A DNA stretch of 24,318 bases from Solirubrobacteraceae bacterium. GTDB lineage: Bacteria > Actinomycetota > Thermoleophilia > Solirubrobacterales > Solirubrobacteraceae. The translations under genes were made by a program, and so were the position numbers. The notes beneath the pieces were generated by a model, which saw nothing but the letters and a program-made list of their open reading frames with translations, did no database searches and was not told the origin of the DNA. Below are positions 1 through 8,943 of this stretch, in pieces. Location: assembly GCA_025935735.1 (NCBI GenBank), contig JAICUS010000017.1:1-24318 (forward strand), in the 5' to 3' direction. Positions within the stretch are counted from its first letter, which is position 1. Every line of letters begins with the position of its first letter.

Positions 1-256
1 CCGCGCGGGCGCGGCTGCGATCGGTCCGCAGCGCGACCGCGCCGGCGAGTGCGATCGCGGCGGCGCCCCCCGCGGCCACGAGCGGCCACTCGTCCGTGCT
101 GTGCGGCGTGGGCTCGCTCACGACCGGCTGCGGGACGTACACGGGGACCCGGCCGTGGGCGGTGTCGAAGTAGGCGAGGGCCGTGGCCGGCGTGCCGGCG
201 GTGGCGGCGAGCGTGGCGGCAGCGGCGAGCATGCCGAGACGGCGGGACGTGCGCAT
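1..256 (-). CDS. small secreted or single-pass membrane protein, unknown function (partial at left edge)
   Basis: The reading frame opens with ATG at 256 on the minus strand and stays open to the window edge (85 codons), so the C terminus is missing. A strong GGAGGT ribosome binding site sits about 5 bases upstream. The protein begins MRTSRRLGMLAAAATLAATA, a typical signal peptide with a likely cleavage after ATALA (about residue 28). A short proline-rich extracellular stretch follows (YFDTAHGRVPVYVPQP). A hydrophobic segment PLVAAGGAAAIALAGAVAL comes at about residues 59-77 and is followed by the basic RTDRSRARA. This predicts a small exported protein anchored by a C-terminal transmembrane helix. 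I recognise no family. The gene diverges from the LAL regulator, with about 190 bases between the two starts. Confidence 0.62.
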   Translation of the reverse strand, partial: MRTSRRLGMLAAAATLAATAGTPATALAYFDTAHGRVPVYVPQPVVSEPTPHSTDEWPLVAAGGAAAIALAGAVALRTDRSRARA

Positions 257-447
257 GGGAACCTCCAGGGTCGAGCGGGCCGGTGGGGCGGCTTGCGGTG
301 GGTGACTGTGGTGTCGCCCGGGCCCGCTCTGTGTTGACGCCGTGAACCCTAGGCCCTGTGGGCGCGTGCGTAAATCGGGGGATCCCGCAGACTTGTCGCG
401 CGCGTCACGGGGCCGGTAGTGTCGCCCCGTCGGCGTGTGTCGCGGCG

Positions 448-3180
448 GTGGGCGTGGTCGGACGGCAAGCAGAGCGCGAACGGATCGGCGAGATCCTCGG
501 ACCCGGCTGCGGGGCGGTGGTGATCGAGGGCGCGCCCGGGATCGGCAAGACGATGCTGTGGCGCGAGGCGGTCGCGCACCGGCGTCTGCGCGGGCAGCGC
601 GTGCTCAGCTGCGAGCCGGGCGAGCCCGACGCGGCGCTGCCGTTCGCCGCGCTGGGGGACCTGCTCGCCGATGTCCCGCACGAGCGGCTCGCCGATCTGC
701 CGGCGCCGCAGCGGCGGGCGCTGCGCGCGGCGCTGTACCTGGAGGGCGCCGAGGCCGCGCCCTCGGATCCCCAGGCGGTGGGGCGCGGGCTGCTGGGCGT
801 GCTGCGCCCGCTCGCGGCGGCCGAGCCGACGCTGCTGGCCATCGACGACGCGCAGTGGCTCGATCCGGCTTCGGCGCGCGTGCTCGCGTTCGCCCTGCCG
901 AGGCTGCTCGACGTGCCCGTGGCGATCGTGATCGCCCGGCGCCTCGAGAGCGACGAGACCCTCGTCCGTGAGCTCGGGCGACGCCTGGGCGAACCGGCTG
1001 GTCACGTTGACGCTCGATCCGCTCGGCCTCGGTGAGTTCCGGAGCCTCCTCGCCGAGCGCCTGGACCGTCCACCCAGCGGCCCGGTGGCCAGGCGGATCC
1101 ACGGGCTCTCGGGCGGCAACCCGCTCTACGGGCTTGCGATCGCCCGCCGGCTGACCGAGGTGGACGAGGGCGACCTGCCGCTTCCGGCGTCGCTGCGGGA
1201 CGCGCTGGCCGATCGCCTCGACCGGCTCGACGCGCGCGCCGCGCCGCCGCTGCTCGCGGTCGCGGCGCTGCGCCAGGCGACGCTGCCGCTGCTGCGCGCC
1301 GCGGTCCCGGGCTTCGCGCTGCGGGATCTCGACGACGCCGAGCGTGCGGGCATCGTCGCCATCTCGGGCGAGCGGGTGCGCTTCACCCACCCGCTGCTCG
1401 CCTCGGTGCACTACGCCCGCGCCGGGGCGGGCGAGCGGCGCGAGCTGCATCGCCGGCTCGCCACCCTGGTGCAGGACGAGGAGGAGCGCGGCCACCATCT
1501 CGCGCTCGGCGCGGACGGGCCCGACGAGCCGACCGCCGCGGCGATAGAGCGCGCCGCACGCGCCGCCTCGGCTCGAGCGGCGCCGGAGGCGGCCGCCGAG
1601 TTGTTCACCCGGGCCGCGCACCTGACGCCGGTGGCCGACAGACACGCCGAGCGGGCGCTGGCGGCGGCGGAGCTGCACCATCTCACGAGCGACCTCGCCC
1701 GGGCGCGGGCGGTGGTCGAGCCGCTGCTCGGCACGGCGGTCGAGGGCGAGATCGGCGCCCGCCTGTACCTGTTGAAGGCGCGGCTGTGCTTCGAGGACCT
1801 CGCGCAGTCCCGAGCGCTGCTGGAACGGGCAGTCGCGTGTACCGGCGACGAAGGCCGGCGCGCGGAGATCGAGTTCATGCTCGGCGAGGTCCACGCGAAC
1901 CTCGGCGATCAGGCCGGTGCGGCGTTGCATGCCGGGCGCGCGGTCGACGCGGCCGAGCGGGCGGGCGATCGCGGCCGGCTGGCCGTCGCGCTGGCTCAGG
2001 CGGCCGTCATGGCGCTCTTCCGCGGCGAACCGATCCAGACCGACCTCATGGACCGCGCCATCGCGCTCGAGCCGTATGTCGAAGGCGTCCTGCACTTCTA
2101 CCTGCCGACGACCGGGCTGGGCTGCCAGTCGCTGTGGACCGACGACGCCGCGACTGCACGGCGGCTGCTCGAGCGGGTCCTGCGCCAGTCGCAAGAGGCC
2201 GGCTACGAGGACTCGGGCGGCGAGCGCTTCTTCCTGGCGCACGCCTGCTGGCTGACCGGCGACGTCGCAGCGGCCCGCCGCTACGGCGCCGAGTTCGAGG
2301 TGTTCGCGCGGGAGGTCGGGGACGCGCAGCTCGACCTGTACGCCCTCTATCTGCGCGCGATGATCGCATGGCGGGAGGGACAACTCGACGGCGTGCCCGC
2401 CGCGGCGGGCGCCGCCGCGAGCGCGGCCGAGGAGGCCGGCGACGCGTTCGTCGCAGCGGCGGCGAAGGTGCTCTGGGCGCAGACCGAGCTTGCGCTGGGG
2501 CGGGCCGAGGAGCGCTCGAGCGGGTGGTGCCGGTCGAGCGGCAGCTGCGCGCGAGCGGTGTCGGGCTCGTCGGGTTCTTCGCGCTCGACGCCTGGGCGTG
2601 CGAAGCGGAGGCCTTGATCGCCACCGGGCGTCCCGCGCAGGACGCGATCGCCGAGATCGAACGACGCGGCCGGCACGCGGGCAATCCGAACGCGGAGGCG
2701 GTCGCGGCGCGACTGCGCGGCTTGGCGGCCGCCGCCGGCGGCGATCACGCGGGCGCGGTGGAGCACTTCGCGCGCGCGCTGCGCCTCCACGAGCGCCGGC
2801 CCGTGCCGTTCGAGGTCGGCCGTACGCTGCTCGAGCGCGGCAGCGTGGAGCGCCGTGCGCGGCGCAAGGCGGCCGCCAAGCAGAGCCTCCAGGCGGCGCT
2901 GGACGTGCTCGAGCCGATCGAGGCCGGCTGGTGGGTCGCCCGCGCGCGCGACGAGCTGGGCCGCGTCGGGCTGCGCCGCGCGACCCCGGGCGGCGCGACC
3001 GCGGCGCAGGCCAGGGTGGCGGAGCTGGTGGCGGGCGGGCTGACCAACCGCGAGATCGCCGAGCGGCTGCACATGAGCGTGCGCACCGTCGAGGCCCACC
3101 TCACCCACATCTACCGCGACCACGGCGTGCGCTCGCGCACCCAGCTCACGGCCGCGCTCGCCGGGCGGGAGCAGGGATGA
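448..3180 (+). pseudogene. LuxR-family LAL regulator (AAA ATPase + HTH), interrupted by two frameshifts
   Basis: This is a large ATP-binding LuxR regulator whose coding potential jumps frame twice. Frame 1 (to about 990) holds Walker A GAPGIGKT and Walker B LLAIDDAQWLD. Around 985-1005 an extra base moves the sequence into the frame that runs on as LVTLTLDPLGLGEF and the LSGGNPLY motif. Around 2510-2515 one base is missing (GRAEE then ALERVVPVER), which returns it to the first frame. That frame ends with a LuxR helix-turn-helix (LTNREIAERLHMSVRTVEAH) and a TGA stop at 3178. Joined, it would be about 910 residues, normal for LAL proteins. The middle looks like helical TPR-type repeats. The start is uncertain: GTG 448 gives VGVVGRQAERERI, close to the usual VGR opening, and in-frame GTG codons also exist at 358 and 454. 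A -10-like TAGTGT lies at 417-422. Neither indel is in a long homopolymer, so a real recent pseudogene and a sequencing error are both possible. Confidence 0.85.
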
Positions 3181-4796
3181 GGCGCGGACCGCTCGCGCTG
3201 ATGGCGCTGGCGTGCGCCGGCTGTGGCGGGCACGGTCCGGCTCGGCCGGGCCGCGACGGCGGCACGGCGACGCTGCTGATGGCCACGGCCCCGCCCTCGC
3301 TGGACCCCAGCCTGGCCAACAGCACGGAGGGCGCGGAGGCGCTGTGGGTCACGAACCTGCCGCTGTTGACCTACCGGCACGCCGAGGGGGAGGCGGGAAC
3401 GCAGCTGATCCCCGCGCTGGCGCAGGGCCTGCCCGCCGTGTCCGCGGACGGCCGGACCTACATGCTCGTCCTGCGGCGCGGGCTGCGTTACTCCGACGGG
3501 CGGCCGGTGCGGGCGAGCGACTTCACGCGCGCGATCGAGCGGGCCATCCGCCTCGGCTCGGGCTACACGTCGTTCTTCACCACCACGATCGCCGGGTCCG
3601 CCGCCTTCGCCGCCCGCCAGGCCCGCGCGATCTCCGGCATTCGCACGGACGACACGAGCGGGCGGATCGTCATCCACCTCGTCCATCCGTACGGCGCGTT
3701 CGCGAACCTGCTCGCGTTCCCCGCCGCCGCGCCGCTGCCTCCCGGCACCCCCTTGCGCGCGCTGCCCCAGGCGCCGCCGGCGGGCGTCGGGCCCTACACG
3801 CTCGCTGACATCGTCCCGGGCCACGGCTTCACGCTCCGCCGCAACCGGGGCTTTGCCGGCCTGCACTTGCCCGGGATCCCCACCGGGCACCTGACGACCG
3901 TCAAGGTCCGCGTCGTCGCCAACCCGGCCGCCGAGACCGAGGAGGTGCTCCAGAACCGGGCGGATGTGCTCGACGCCAGCGACGCGGTGGCTCCCGGCCT
4001 GCTCGCGCAGGTCCGGGACAAGCGCGGGCGCTTCGCACTCACGCCCGAGCAGGAGACGATGTACTTCTTCATGGACACGCGCTCGCGGCCCTTCGACAGC
4101 CTCGCGGCGCGCCAGGCCGTGGAGTACGCCGTCGACCGGCGCGCCCTGCAGCGCCTCGCGTCCGGCTTTGTGACCCCGAGCTGCTACTTCGTTCCGCCGG
4201 CTGTCCCGGGACATGCCGTCGCGCCGTGTCCATACGGGCTGCGGCCCGACCTGTCCCGCGCGCGACGCCTGCTCAGGGCGTCGGGCAGGGCCGGGGCGAG
4301 CGTCACGGTCTGGGGCCGCGCCACGAGCCCGTTTGCGGAGTTCGCCCGCTACTACGCCGGCGTCCTCGCCTCGATCGGCCTCAAGCCCACGCTGCGCCTG
4401 CTGACGGACAGCGTCTATTACCCCACGATCGGCAGCGCCGGCACCCATGCACAGACCGGCTACGCCGAATGGGTGCAGGACTTCCCCGATCCCTCGGACT
4501 TCTACGCGCTGCTGGATGCCCGTTCCATACAGCCGCGCAACAACCTGAACCTCAGCCGGGTCGACGACCCGACGATCCAGCGCGCGCTGCTGTCGCTCGA
4601 GGCGCAGACGACAGTGGACGCCCGGGCGTGGGCCGCGCTCGAGCGGCACACCGCCCAGCAGGCCTACCTCGTCGTCATCGGCCAGCGATCGCTGCCGAAG
4701 TTCTTCTCCGACCGGATCGACTTCCGCACCGCGATCATCTCGCCGGTCTTCCTCGAAGACGTCTCGAGCTGGCAGCTCACCGACGCGGCCCGTTGA
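3177..4796 (+). CDS. ABC transporter substrate-binding lipoprotein, family 5 (oligopeptide/dipeptide type)
   Basis: This 539-residue protein resembles family 5 extracellular solute-binding proteins, which bind peptides, nickel or opines for ABC importers. The N terminus MRRGPLALMALACAGCGG is a lipoprotein signal with Cys13 or Cys16 as the lipid-modified residue. The mature part starts GGTATLLMATAPPSLDPSLA, the usual opening for the family. It continues through LPLLTYRH, LRRGLRYSDGRPVRASDF and a late WVQDFPDPSDFYALL. The start is ATG 3177 because it overlaps the regulator's stop as ATGA, a sign of translational coupling. No permease or ATPase gene is nearby, so this is an orphan binding protein. 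It may deliver to a transporter encoded elsewhere or act in sensing with the adjacent regulator; that role is an inference. The ligand cannot be read from the sequence. Confidence 0.88.
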   Translation: MRRGPLALMALACAGCGGHGPARPGRDGGTATLLMATAPPSLDPSLANSTEGAEALWVTNLPLLTYRHAEGEAGTQLIPALAQGLPAVSADGRTYMLVLRRGLRYSDGRPVRASDFTRAIERAIRLGSGYTSFFTTTIAGSAAFAARQARAISGIRTDDTSGRIVIHLVHPYGAFANLLAFPAAAPLPPGTPLRALPQAPPAGVGPYTLADIVPGHGFTLRRNRGFAGLHLPGIPTGHLTTVKVRVVANPAAETEEVLQNRADVLDASDAVAPGLLAQVRDKRGRFALTPEQETMYFFMDTRSRPFDSLAARQAVEYAVDRRALQRLASGFVTPSCYFVPPAVPGHAVAPCPYGLRPDLSRARRLLRASGRAGASVTVWGRATSPFAEFARYYAGVLASIGLKPTLRLLTDSVYYPTIGSAGTHAQTGYAEWVQDFPDPSDFYALLDARSIQPRNNLNLSRVDDPTIQRALLSLEAQTTVDARAWAALERHTAQQAYLVVIGQRSLPKFFSDRIDFRTAIISPVFLEDVSSWQLTDAAR

Positions 4797-4832
4797 TCTC
4801 GATCAGGGCCGCCACGCGATAGAACACGGGCC

Positions 4833-6152
4833 GTGCTTGAACGGGAGCTGGAGCGGTTCCGCAACGATCACCCGCGATGCGCGGAGCTGCACGCGCGGGC
4901 CCGCGGCTCGCTGTTCGGCGGCGTGCCGATGCCCTGGATGGCCATGTGGGCCGGCGGCTACCCGGTGGCGGTGGCCGAGGCGTCGGGGTCGCGCGTCCGC
5001 TGCGTCGACGACGTCGAGTTCGTCGACCTCTGCCTGGGTGACACGGGCGCGATGGCCGGCCACGCGCCGCCGCCGGTGGTGGACACGCTGCGCGCGCCGC
5101 GCGGGATCACGACCATGCTGCCCACCGAGGACGCGGCCTGGGTGGGGGAGGAGCTCACGCGGCGCTTCGGGCTGGAGCGCTGGCTGTTCACTTTGACCGC
5201 CACGGACGCGAACCGCACGGCGCTGCGTATCGCCCGCCTGCTCACCGGCCGGCCGAAGGTGCTGGTGTTCTCCTACTGCTACCACGGCTCGGTCGACGAG
5301 GCGTTCGCGGTCCGCCGGGACGGCGCCACCGTCTCCCGCGAGGGCAACGTCGGCCCGCCGGTGGACGTGTCGCAGACCACCGTGGCGGTGGAGTTCAACG
5401 ACGCGCCGGCGCTGGAGGCCGCGCTGGCGCAGGGCGACGTGGCCTGCGTGCTGGCCGAGCCGGCGATGACCAACATGGGCATCGTGCTGCCGGAGGCGCC
5501 CTACCACGAGGCGCTGCGGGCGCTGACCCGCGAGCACGGCGCGCTGCTGATCATCGACGAGACGCACACGTTCTCCGCCGGGCCGGGCGGGTGCACCCGG
5601 GCCTGGGGCCTCGAGCCGGACCTGTTGACCATCGGCAAGGCGATCGGCGGCGGGATCCCCTGCGGCGCGCTCGGCCTGACGGCCGACGTGGCCGACCGGG
5701 CCACCCGCGCCTCCACCGAGGTCGACTTCGAGGACGCCGGCGGCATCGGCGGCACGCTGGCCGGCAACGCGCTCTCGCTCGCCGCCATCCGCGCCTGCCT
5801 CGGGGAAGTGCTGACCGACGACGCCTGGGAGCACACGATCCCGCTGGCCACCCGGTTCACAGAGGGCGTCCGGAGCGTCATCGCCGACGCCGGCCGCGAG
5901 TGGAACGTCACCCAGCTCGGCTGCCGGGCCGAGTACCGCTTCGAGCCCAGCCCGGCCCGCAACGGCACCCAGGCCCACGCCGCCTCCGACCCCGCGCTCG
6001 AGCGCTACCTCCACCTCCACGCCCTCAACCGCGGCGTCCTGATCACCCCGTTCCACAACATGGCCCTGATGGCGCCCACCACCACCGCCGCCGACGTCGA
6101 CCGCCACACCGAGGCCTTCGCCGAAGCACTTAAAGGGGACAGTCCCCTTTAG
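4833..6152 (+). CDS. class III PLP aminotransferase, glutamate-1-semialdehyde aminomutase-like
   Basis: This is a 439-residue fold-type I, pyridoxal-phosphate enzyme of the class III aminotransferase family. Visible signatures are the YHG motif in YCYHGSVDEAF, the cofactor-ring aspartate D242 in LLIIDETHTFS, and the Schiff-base lysine K269 in LLTIGKAIGGGIPCGALG. The motif order matches glutamate-1-semialdehyde 2,1-aminomutase relatives. The DETHT form and the lack of neighbouring haem genes argue for a catabolic or specialised transaminase instead; the substrate is unknown. The start is GTG 4833. There is no Shine-Dalgarno, but TAGAAC lies exactly 7 bases upstream, consistent with a leaderless mRNA. 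The last residues KGDSPL and the TAG stop (6150-6152) are supplied by a palindromic repeat, so the native C terminus was probably replaced. It lies 36 bases after the binding-protein gene on the same strand. Confidence 0.88.
   Translation: MLERELERFRNDHPRCAELHARARGSLFGGVPMPWMAMWAGGYPVAVAEASGSRVRCVDDVEFVDLCLGDTGAMAGHAPPPVVDTLRAPRGITTMLPTEDAAWVGEELTRRFGLERWLFTLTATDANRTALRIARLLTGRPKVLVFSYCYHGSVDEAFAVRRDGATVSREGNVGPPVDVSQTTVAVEFNDAPALEAALAQGDVACVLAEPAMTNMGIVLPEAPYHEALRALTREHGALLIIDETHTFSAGPGGCTRAWGLEPDLLTIGKAIGGGIPCGALGLTADVADRATRASTEVDFEDAGGIGGTLAGNALSLAAIRACLGEVLTDDAWEHTIPLATRFTEGVRSVIADAGREWNVTQLGCRAEYRFEPSPARNGTQAHAASDPALERYLHLHALNRGVLITPFHNMALMAPTTTAADVDRHTEAFAEALKGDSPL
6131..6151. repeat. 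REP-like palindrome, copy 1
   Basis: TAAAGGGGAC-A-GTCCCCTTTA is a perfect 10-base inverted repeat around one base. As RNA it would fold into an 8-bp stem with an ACAGT loop. It overlaps the end of the aminotransferase gene and provides its stop codon. Both copies are followed by GG. It resembles short dispersed palindromes of the REP type that are mobilised by Y1 transposases; that link is an inference, and no transposase lies in the window. Confidence 0.85.
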
Positions 6153-6198
6153 GAAAACTGGCCTGCTGAACGCGGCTTTCCGGCGGGGCCGCGCGAGA

Positions 6199-6219
6199 TA
6201 AGGGGGACAGTCCCCTTTA
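6199..6219. repeat. REP-like palindrome, copy 2
   Basis: TAAGGGGGACAGTCCCCTTTA is the same palindrome as copy 1 with one A-to-G change in the left arm. It lies 68 bases downstream in direct orientation and is also followed by GG. The bases between the copies contain further complementarity (GGAAA ... TTTCC), as in paired REP units. It lies about 30 bases before the DUF1800 start and may act as a transcription or mRNA-processing boundary. Confidence 0.8.
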
Positions 6220-6250
6220 GGTTGGGTGGCGTTGTGCCGAGGGATCTCTG

Positions 6251-7582
6251 GTGGGGATTTCCGTCTATCGCGGCGCCTTCGGCGAGGAGCAGGCTGCGCG
6301 GCTGCTGTGGCGCGCGGGGTTCGGCCCTGCGCCCGGGCAGGCGGCGCAGCTGGCGGGCCTCGGGCTGCAGCGGGCCGTGCACTCGCTCACCCGGCCCGCG
6401 TCGACGCGGCTGATCGGTCCCGCGCCGCACGACGAGAACGGCGATCCGCTCGCGCCCCGGGACGCCTGGGGCCACGACCACTGCTGGTGGCTGGATCGCA
6501 TGGTGCGCACGCAGGCGCCGCTGGTCGAGCGGATGACGCTCGTCTGGCACGACTGGTTCGCCACGTCGAAAGCCGGCGTGCCGCAGGGGCTGATGCTGGG
6601 CCAGAACGCGCTGCTGCGCCGCCACGCGCTGGGCGGCTTCGAGGCGCTCGCGCTCGCCGTCACCGAGGACCCGGCGATGCTGCTGTGGCTCAACGGCGTC
6701 GAGAACCATCGCGGCGACGTCAACGAGAACTTCGCGCGCGAGCTGCAGGAGCTGTTCTGCCTCGGCGCCGACAACGGCTACACCGAGCGCGACGTGCGCA
6801 ACCTGGCCCGCGCGCTCACCGGCTTCGCCAACGACTGGCGCGACTCGGGCCCCGTCAACTTCCGCTACGACCGCCGGCTGCACGACCCGGGCGTCAAGCG
6901 GCTCTACGGCCGGCGCGGCCGCTACAGCTGGCGCGACGGCGTGCGCCGGGTCGTCCACCACCGCCGCCACCCGGAGTTCATGGTCCGCAAGCTGTGGAGC
7001 TACTTCATCCCCACGGCGCCGCCCGCGTCGACCGCGAAGGCGCTCGCCCGGCTCTACGTCGCCCACCACCGCCAGGTCCGGCCGCTGCTGGAGGCGATCC
7101 TGAAGCACCCGCACCTCTACGACCCGGCCCGGCGGATGGTCAAGCCGCCGGTGGTCCAGGCCGCCGGGATGCTGCGCGCGGTCGGCCGCGGGATCGACAC
7201 GTCGGCCTGGAGCTGGATCTGCGAGAGCGCCGGCCAGTACCTGTTCATGCCGCCGAACGTCTCCGGCTGGGACGACACCCGCTGGCTGGACACGGCGACG
7301 TTCCGCGGCCGCTGGCTGATGGCGCAGTACATCTGCAACCCGGCGCGGCTGGACCCGCAATCCGACGCCGTCCCCGCCGCTCCCGCCGAGCTCGTCAACC
7401 GCGCCGTCGCGTTCTGGGCGGGCCCGGCGCTGTCGAGCCCGGTGCGGGGCGCGCTGGAGAAGTACGCCGCCGACGTGCTCGCCGCCGCCACCAAGCCCTG
7501 GATGAAGGCGCAGTACCCCGCGCTGGCGCTCAACGCGCTGCGGATGCTCGTCGCCACCTCCCCCGACTACCTGACCTCATGA
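6251..7582 (+). CDS. DUF1800 family protein
   Basis: This 443-residue protein carries the hallmarks of DUF1800: an N-terminal ARLLWRAGFGP, then ERMTLVWHDWFATS, then a conserved ENFARELQELFCLG block at about residues 160-175, and a late NVSGWDDTRWLD. The family's biochemical function is not established. No signal peptide or transmembrane helix is visible; it starts directly with GISVYRGAFGEEQAARLLW. GTG 6251 was chosen because it precedes the conserved domain closely. The stop overlaps the next start as ATGA, so it is coupled to the DUF1501 gene. That pairing is a known recurrent gene association. Because the partner has a Tat signal, this protein might be exported as a complex with it; that is inference. 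Confidence 0.9.
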   Translation: MGISVYRGAFGEEQAARLLWRAGFGPAPGQAAQLAGLGLQRAVHSLTRPASTRLIGPAPHDENGDPLAPRDAWGHDHCWWLDRMVRTQAPLVERMTLVWHDWFATSKAGVPQGLMLGQNALLRRHALGGFEALALAVTEDPAMLLWLNGVENHRGDVNENFARELQELFCLGADNGYTERDVRNLARALTGFANDWRDSGPVNFRYDRRLHDPGVKRLYGRRGRYSWRDGVRRVVHHRRHPEFMVRKLWSYFIPTAPPASTAKALARLYVAHHRQVRPLLEAILKHPHLYDPARRMVKPPVVQAAGMLRAVGRGIDTSAWSWICESAGQYLFMPPNVSGWDDTRWLDTATFRGRWLMAQYICNPARLDPQSDAVPAAPAELVNRAVAFWAGPALSSPVRGALEKYAADVLAAATKPWMKAQYPALALNALRMLVATSPDYLTS

Positions 7583-8943
7583 GCCACGACCCGAACGTCT
7601 GCTGCACCGAGCACGGCCGCGCCGCGCGCGCCGGCGCCGGCCTGCCCGCCATCGAGCCCGGCATGCCCGAGCCGGCCGGCACCGGCCTCTCGCGCCGCTC
7701 GCTGCTGCTGCGCGGCGCCGGCCTCGGCCTGGCCGTCTACGGCGCCGGGAAGCTGGCCAAGCTGCCGGCGTTCGAGGCCGGCGTCGCCCAGGCCGCGTCG
7801 GCGCCTCCGGGCCCGGTGCTGCTGAACGTCTTCCTGGAAGGCGGCTGCGACGGCCTCTCGGTCCTCGCCCCGGCCGGCGACCCGCTGTACCGCCGGCTGC
7901 GGCCGACGCTCGCGGTGTCCGGCCGGCCGTTCGCCGAGGACCCGCGCCTGGAGTGGCACCCCTCCGCCTCCGCGCTCGCCGACCTGCATTCCGAGGGCAA
8001 GGTGTCGGTCCTCCCCGCCGTCGGCTACACGCACCCCGACCAGTCGCACTTCACCTCGCGCCACTTCTGGGAGGTCGGCGCGCTGGACCCGCACCTGCGC
8101 ACCGGCTGGCTCGGCCGCGTCCTGGACCTGATCGGGACGCCCGACAACCCGCTGCAGGGGGTCTCGCTGGACGGCCAGCTCTCGCCCACCCTGGCCGCCG
8201 CGCGCAACCCGGTGGCCGCGGTGGACAAGCCCGAGGACGTCGGCTTCTGGACGCCGGGCGCCTGGGGCCCGGCCGAGGACCTCGTCGTGCCGGCGTTCAC
8301 GTCGCTCGGCCACGCGCTGGCCGGCTCGCCCGACCCGGCGGTCGCCCAGGCGGCCCGGGCGGCGGCGTTCGCCGGCAGCGTCAGCAATACGCTCGCGCCG
8401 CTGGGCACCGACGGCAAGCCCGCATACAGCCCGGCCGCCGCGTACCCGGCGAGCGAGGACCCGTTCCCCCGCCGGCTCGCGGGCTTCGCCGCGATGCTGG
8501 CCGCCGGGCTGCCGGTGCGCGCCGCGGCGATCACCGCGCCCGGCGCCTACGACACGCACGCCAATCAGGCGGACACGCTGCCCGCGGCGCTGAAGCTGAC
8601 CTGCGACTCGCTGCTGGCGTTCCAGCGCGACCTCGAGGCGCGCGGGCTGGCCGACCGGGTGCTCACGCTCGTCTGGTCGGAGTTCGGCCGCCGGGCCGCC
8701 GAGAACGGCTCGGGAACCGACCACGGCGCGGCCGGCGTCGGCTTCCTCGTCGGCACGCGCGCGGCCGGCCGCATGATCGGCGAGTTCCCCGGGCTCTCCA
8801 AGCTCGACCCGCAGGGCAACCTGCGGGCGACCGCGGACTTCCGCGGCGTCTACGGCGCGCTGGCCGGCGACTGGTTCGGCGTCGACCCCGCGGCGGTGCT
8901 GCCGGACGCGCGCGGCATCGGCCGTCCGGCGGTGATCAAGTGA
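7579..8943 (+). CDS. DUF1501 family protein with twin-arginine signal
   Basis: This 454-residue protein belongs to DUF1501, a family related to alkaline phosphatase/sulfatase-like enzymes with no settled reaction. A 36-residue N-terminal extension with a CC pair (residues 8-9) precedes a twin-arginine signal (RR39-40 in LSRRSLLLRGAGLGLAVYG). This predicts Tat export of a folded, possibly cofactor-loaded protein. Family blocks include LNVFLEGGCDGLSVLAP, GYTHPDQSHFTSRHFWE, TGWLGRVLD, a YDTHANQ block, LVWSEFGRR and TDHGAAG. These carry the Asp/His residues that could bind metal. ATG 7579 overlaps the DUF1800 stop, and the TGA stop overlaps the cupredoxin start as GTGA, so three genes are translationally linked. 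Confidence 0.9.
   Translation: MSHDPNVCCTEHGRAARAGAGLPAIEPGMPEPAGTGLSRRSLLLRGAGLGLAVYGAGKLAKLPAFEAGVAQAASAPPGPVLLNVFLEGGCDGLSVLAPAGDPLYRRLRPTLAVSGRPFAEDPRLEWHPSASALADLHSEGKVSVLPAVGYTHPDQSHFTSRHFWEVGALDPHLRTGWLGRVLDLIGTPDNPLQGVSLDGQLSPTLAAARNPVAAVDKPEDVGFWTPGAWGPAEDLVVPAFTSLGHALAGSPDPAVAQAARAAAFAGSVSNTLAPLGTDGKPAYSPAAAYPASEDPFPRRLAGFAAMLAAGLPVRAAAITAPGAYDTHANQADTLPAALKLTCDSLLAFQRDLEARGLADRVLTLVWSEFGRRAAENGSGTDHGAAGVGFLVGTRAAGRMIGEFPGLSKLDPQGNLRATADFRGVYGALAGDWFGVDPAAVLPDARGIGRPAVIK

Noticed and set aside
605..2383. Long minus-strand frame across the LAL regulator
   Set aside because: Its composition is R/A/G/P shadow with no domain, while the plus strand carries Walker and HTH motifs.
968..2617. 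Middle part of the LAL gene as an independent gene from GTG 968
   Set aside because: It lacks its own ribosome binding site, Walker motifs and HTH. Its sequence continues the ATPase domain, so it is a frameshifted fragment.
3111..4649. Long minus-strand frame across the binding-protein gene
   Set aside because: It has no recognisable domain, and the plus-strand lipoprotein is clearly coding.
4793..4825. TTGATC ... TAGAAC as a classic -35/-10 promoter for the aminotransferase
   Set aside because: The spacer is 21 bases, too long for a standard promoter. Only the -10-like box is kept as weak evidence.
4803..6107. Minus-strand frame across the aminotransferase
   Set aside because: It is an antisense shadow; the plus strand has the PLP lysine and the DETHT motif.
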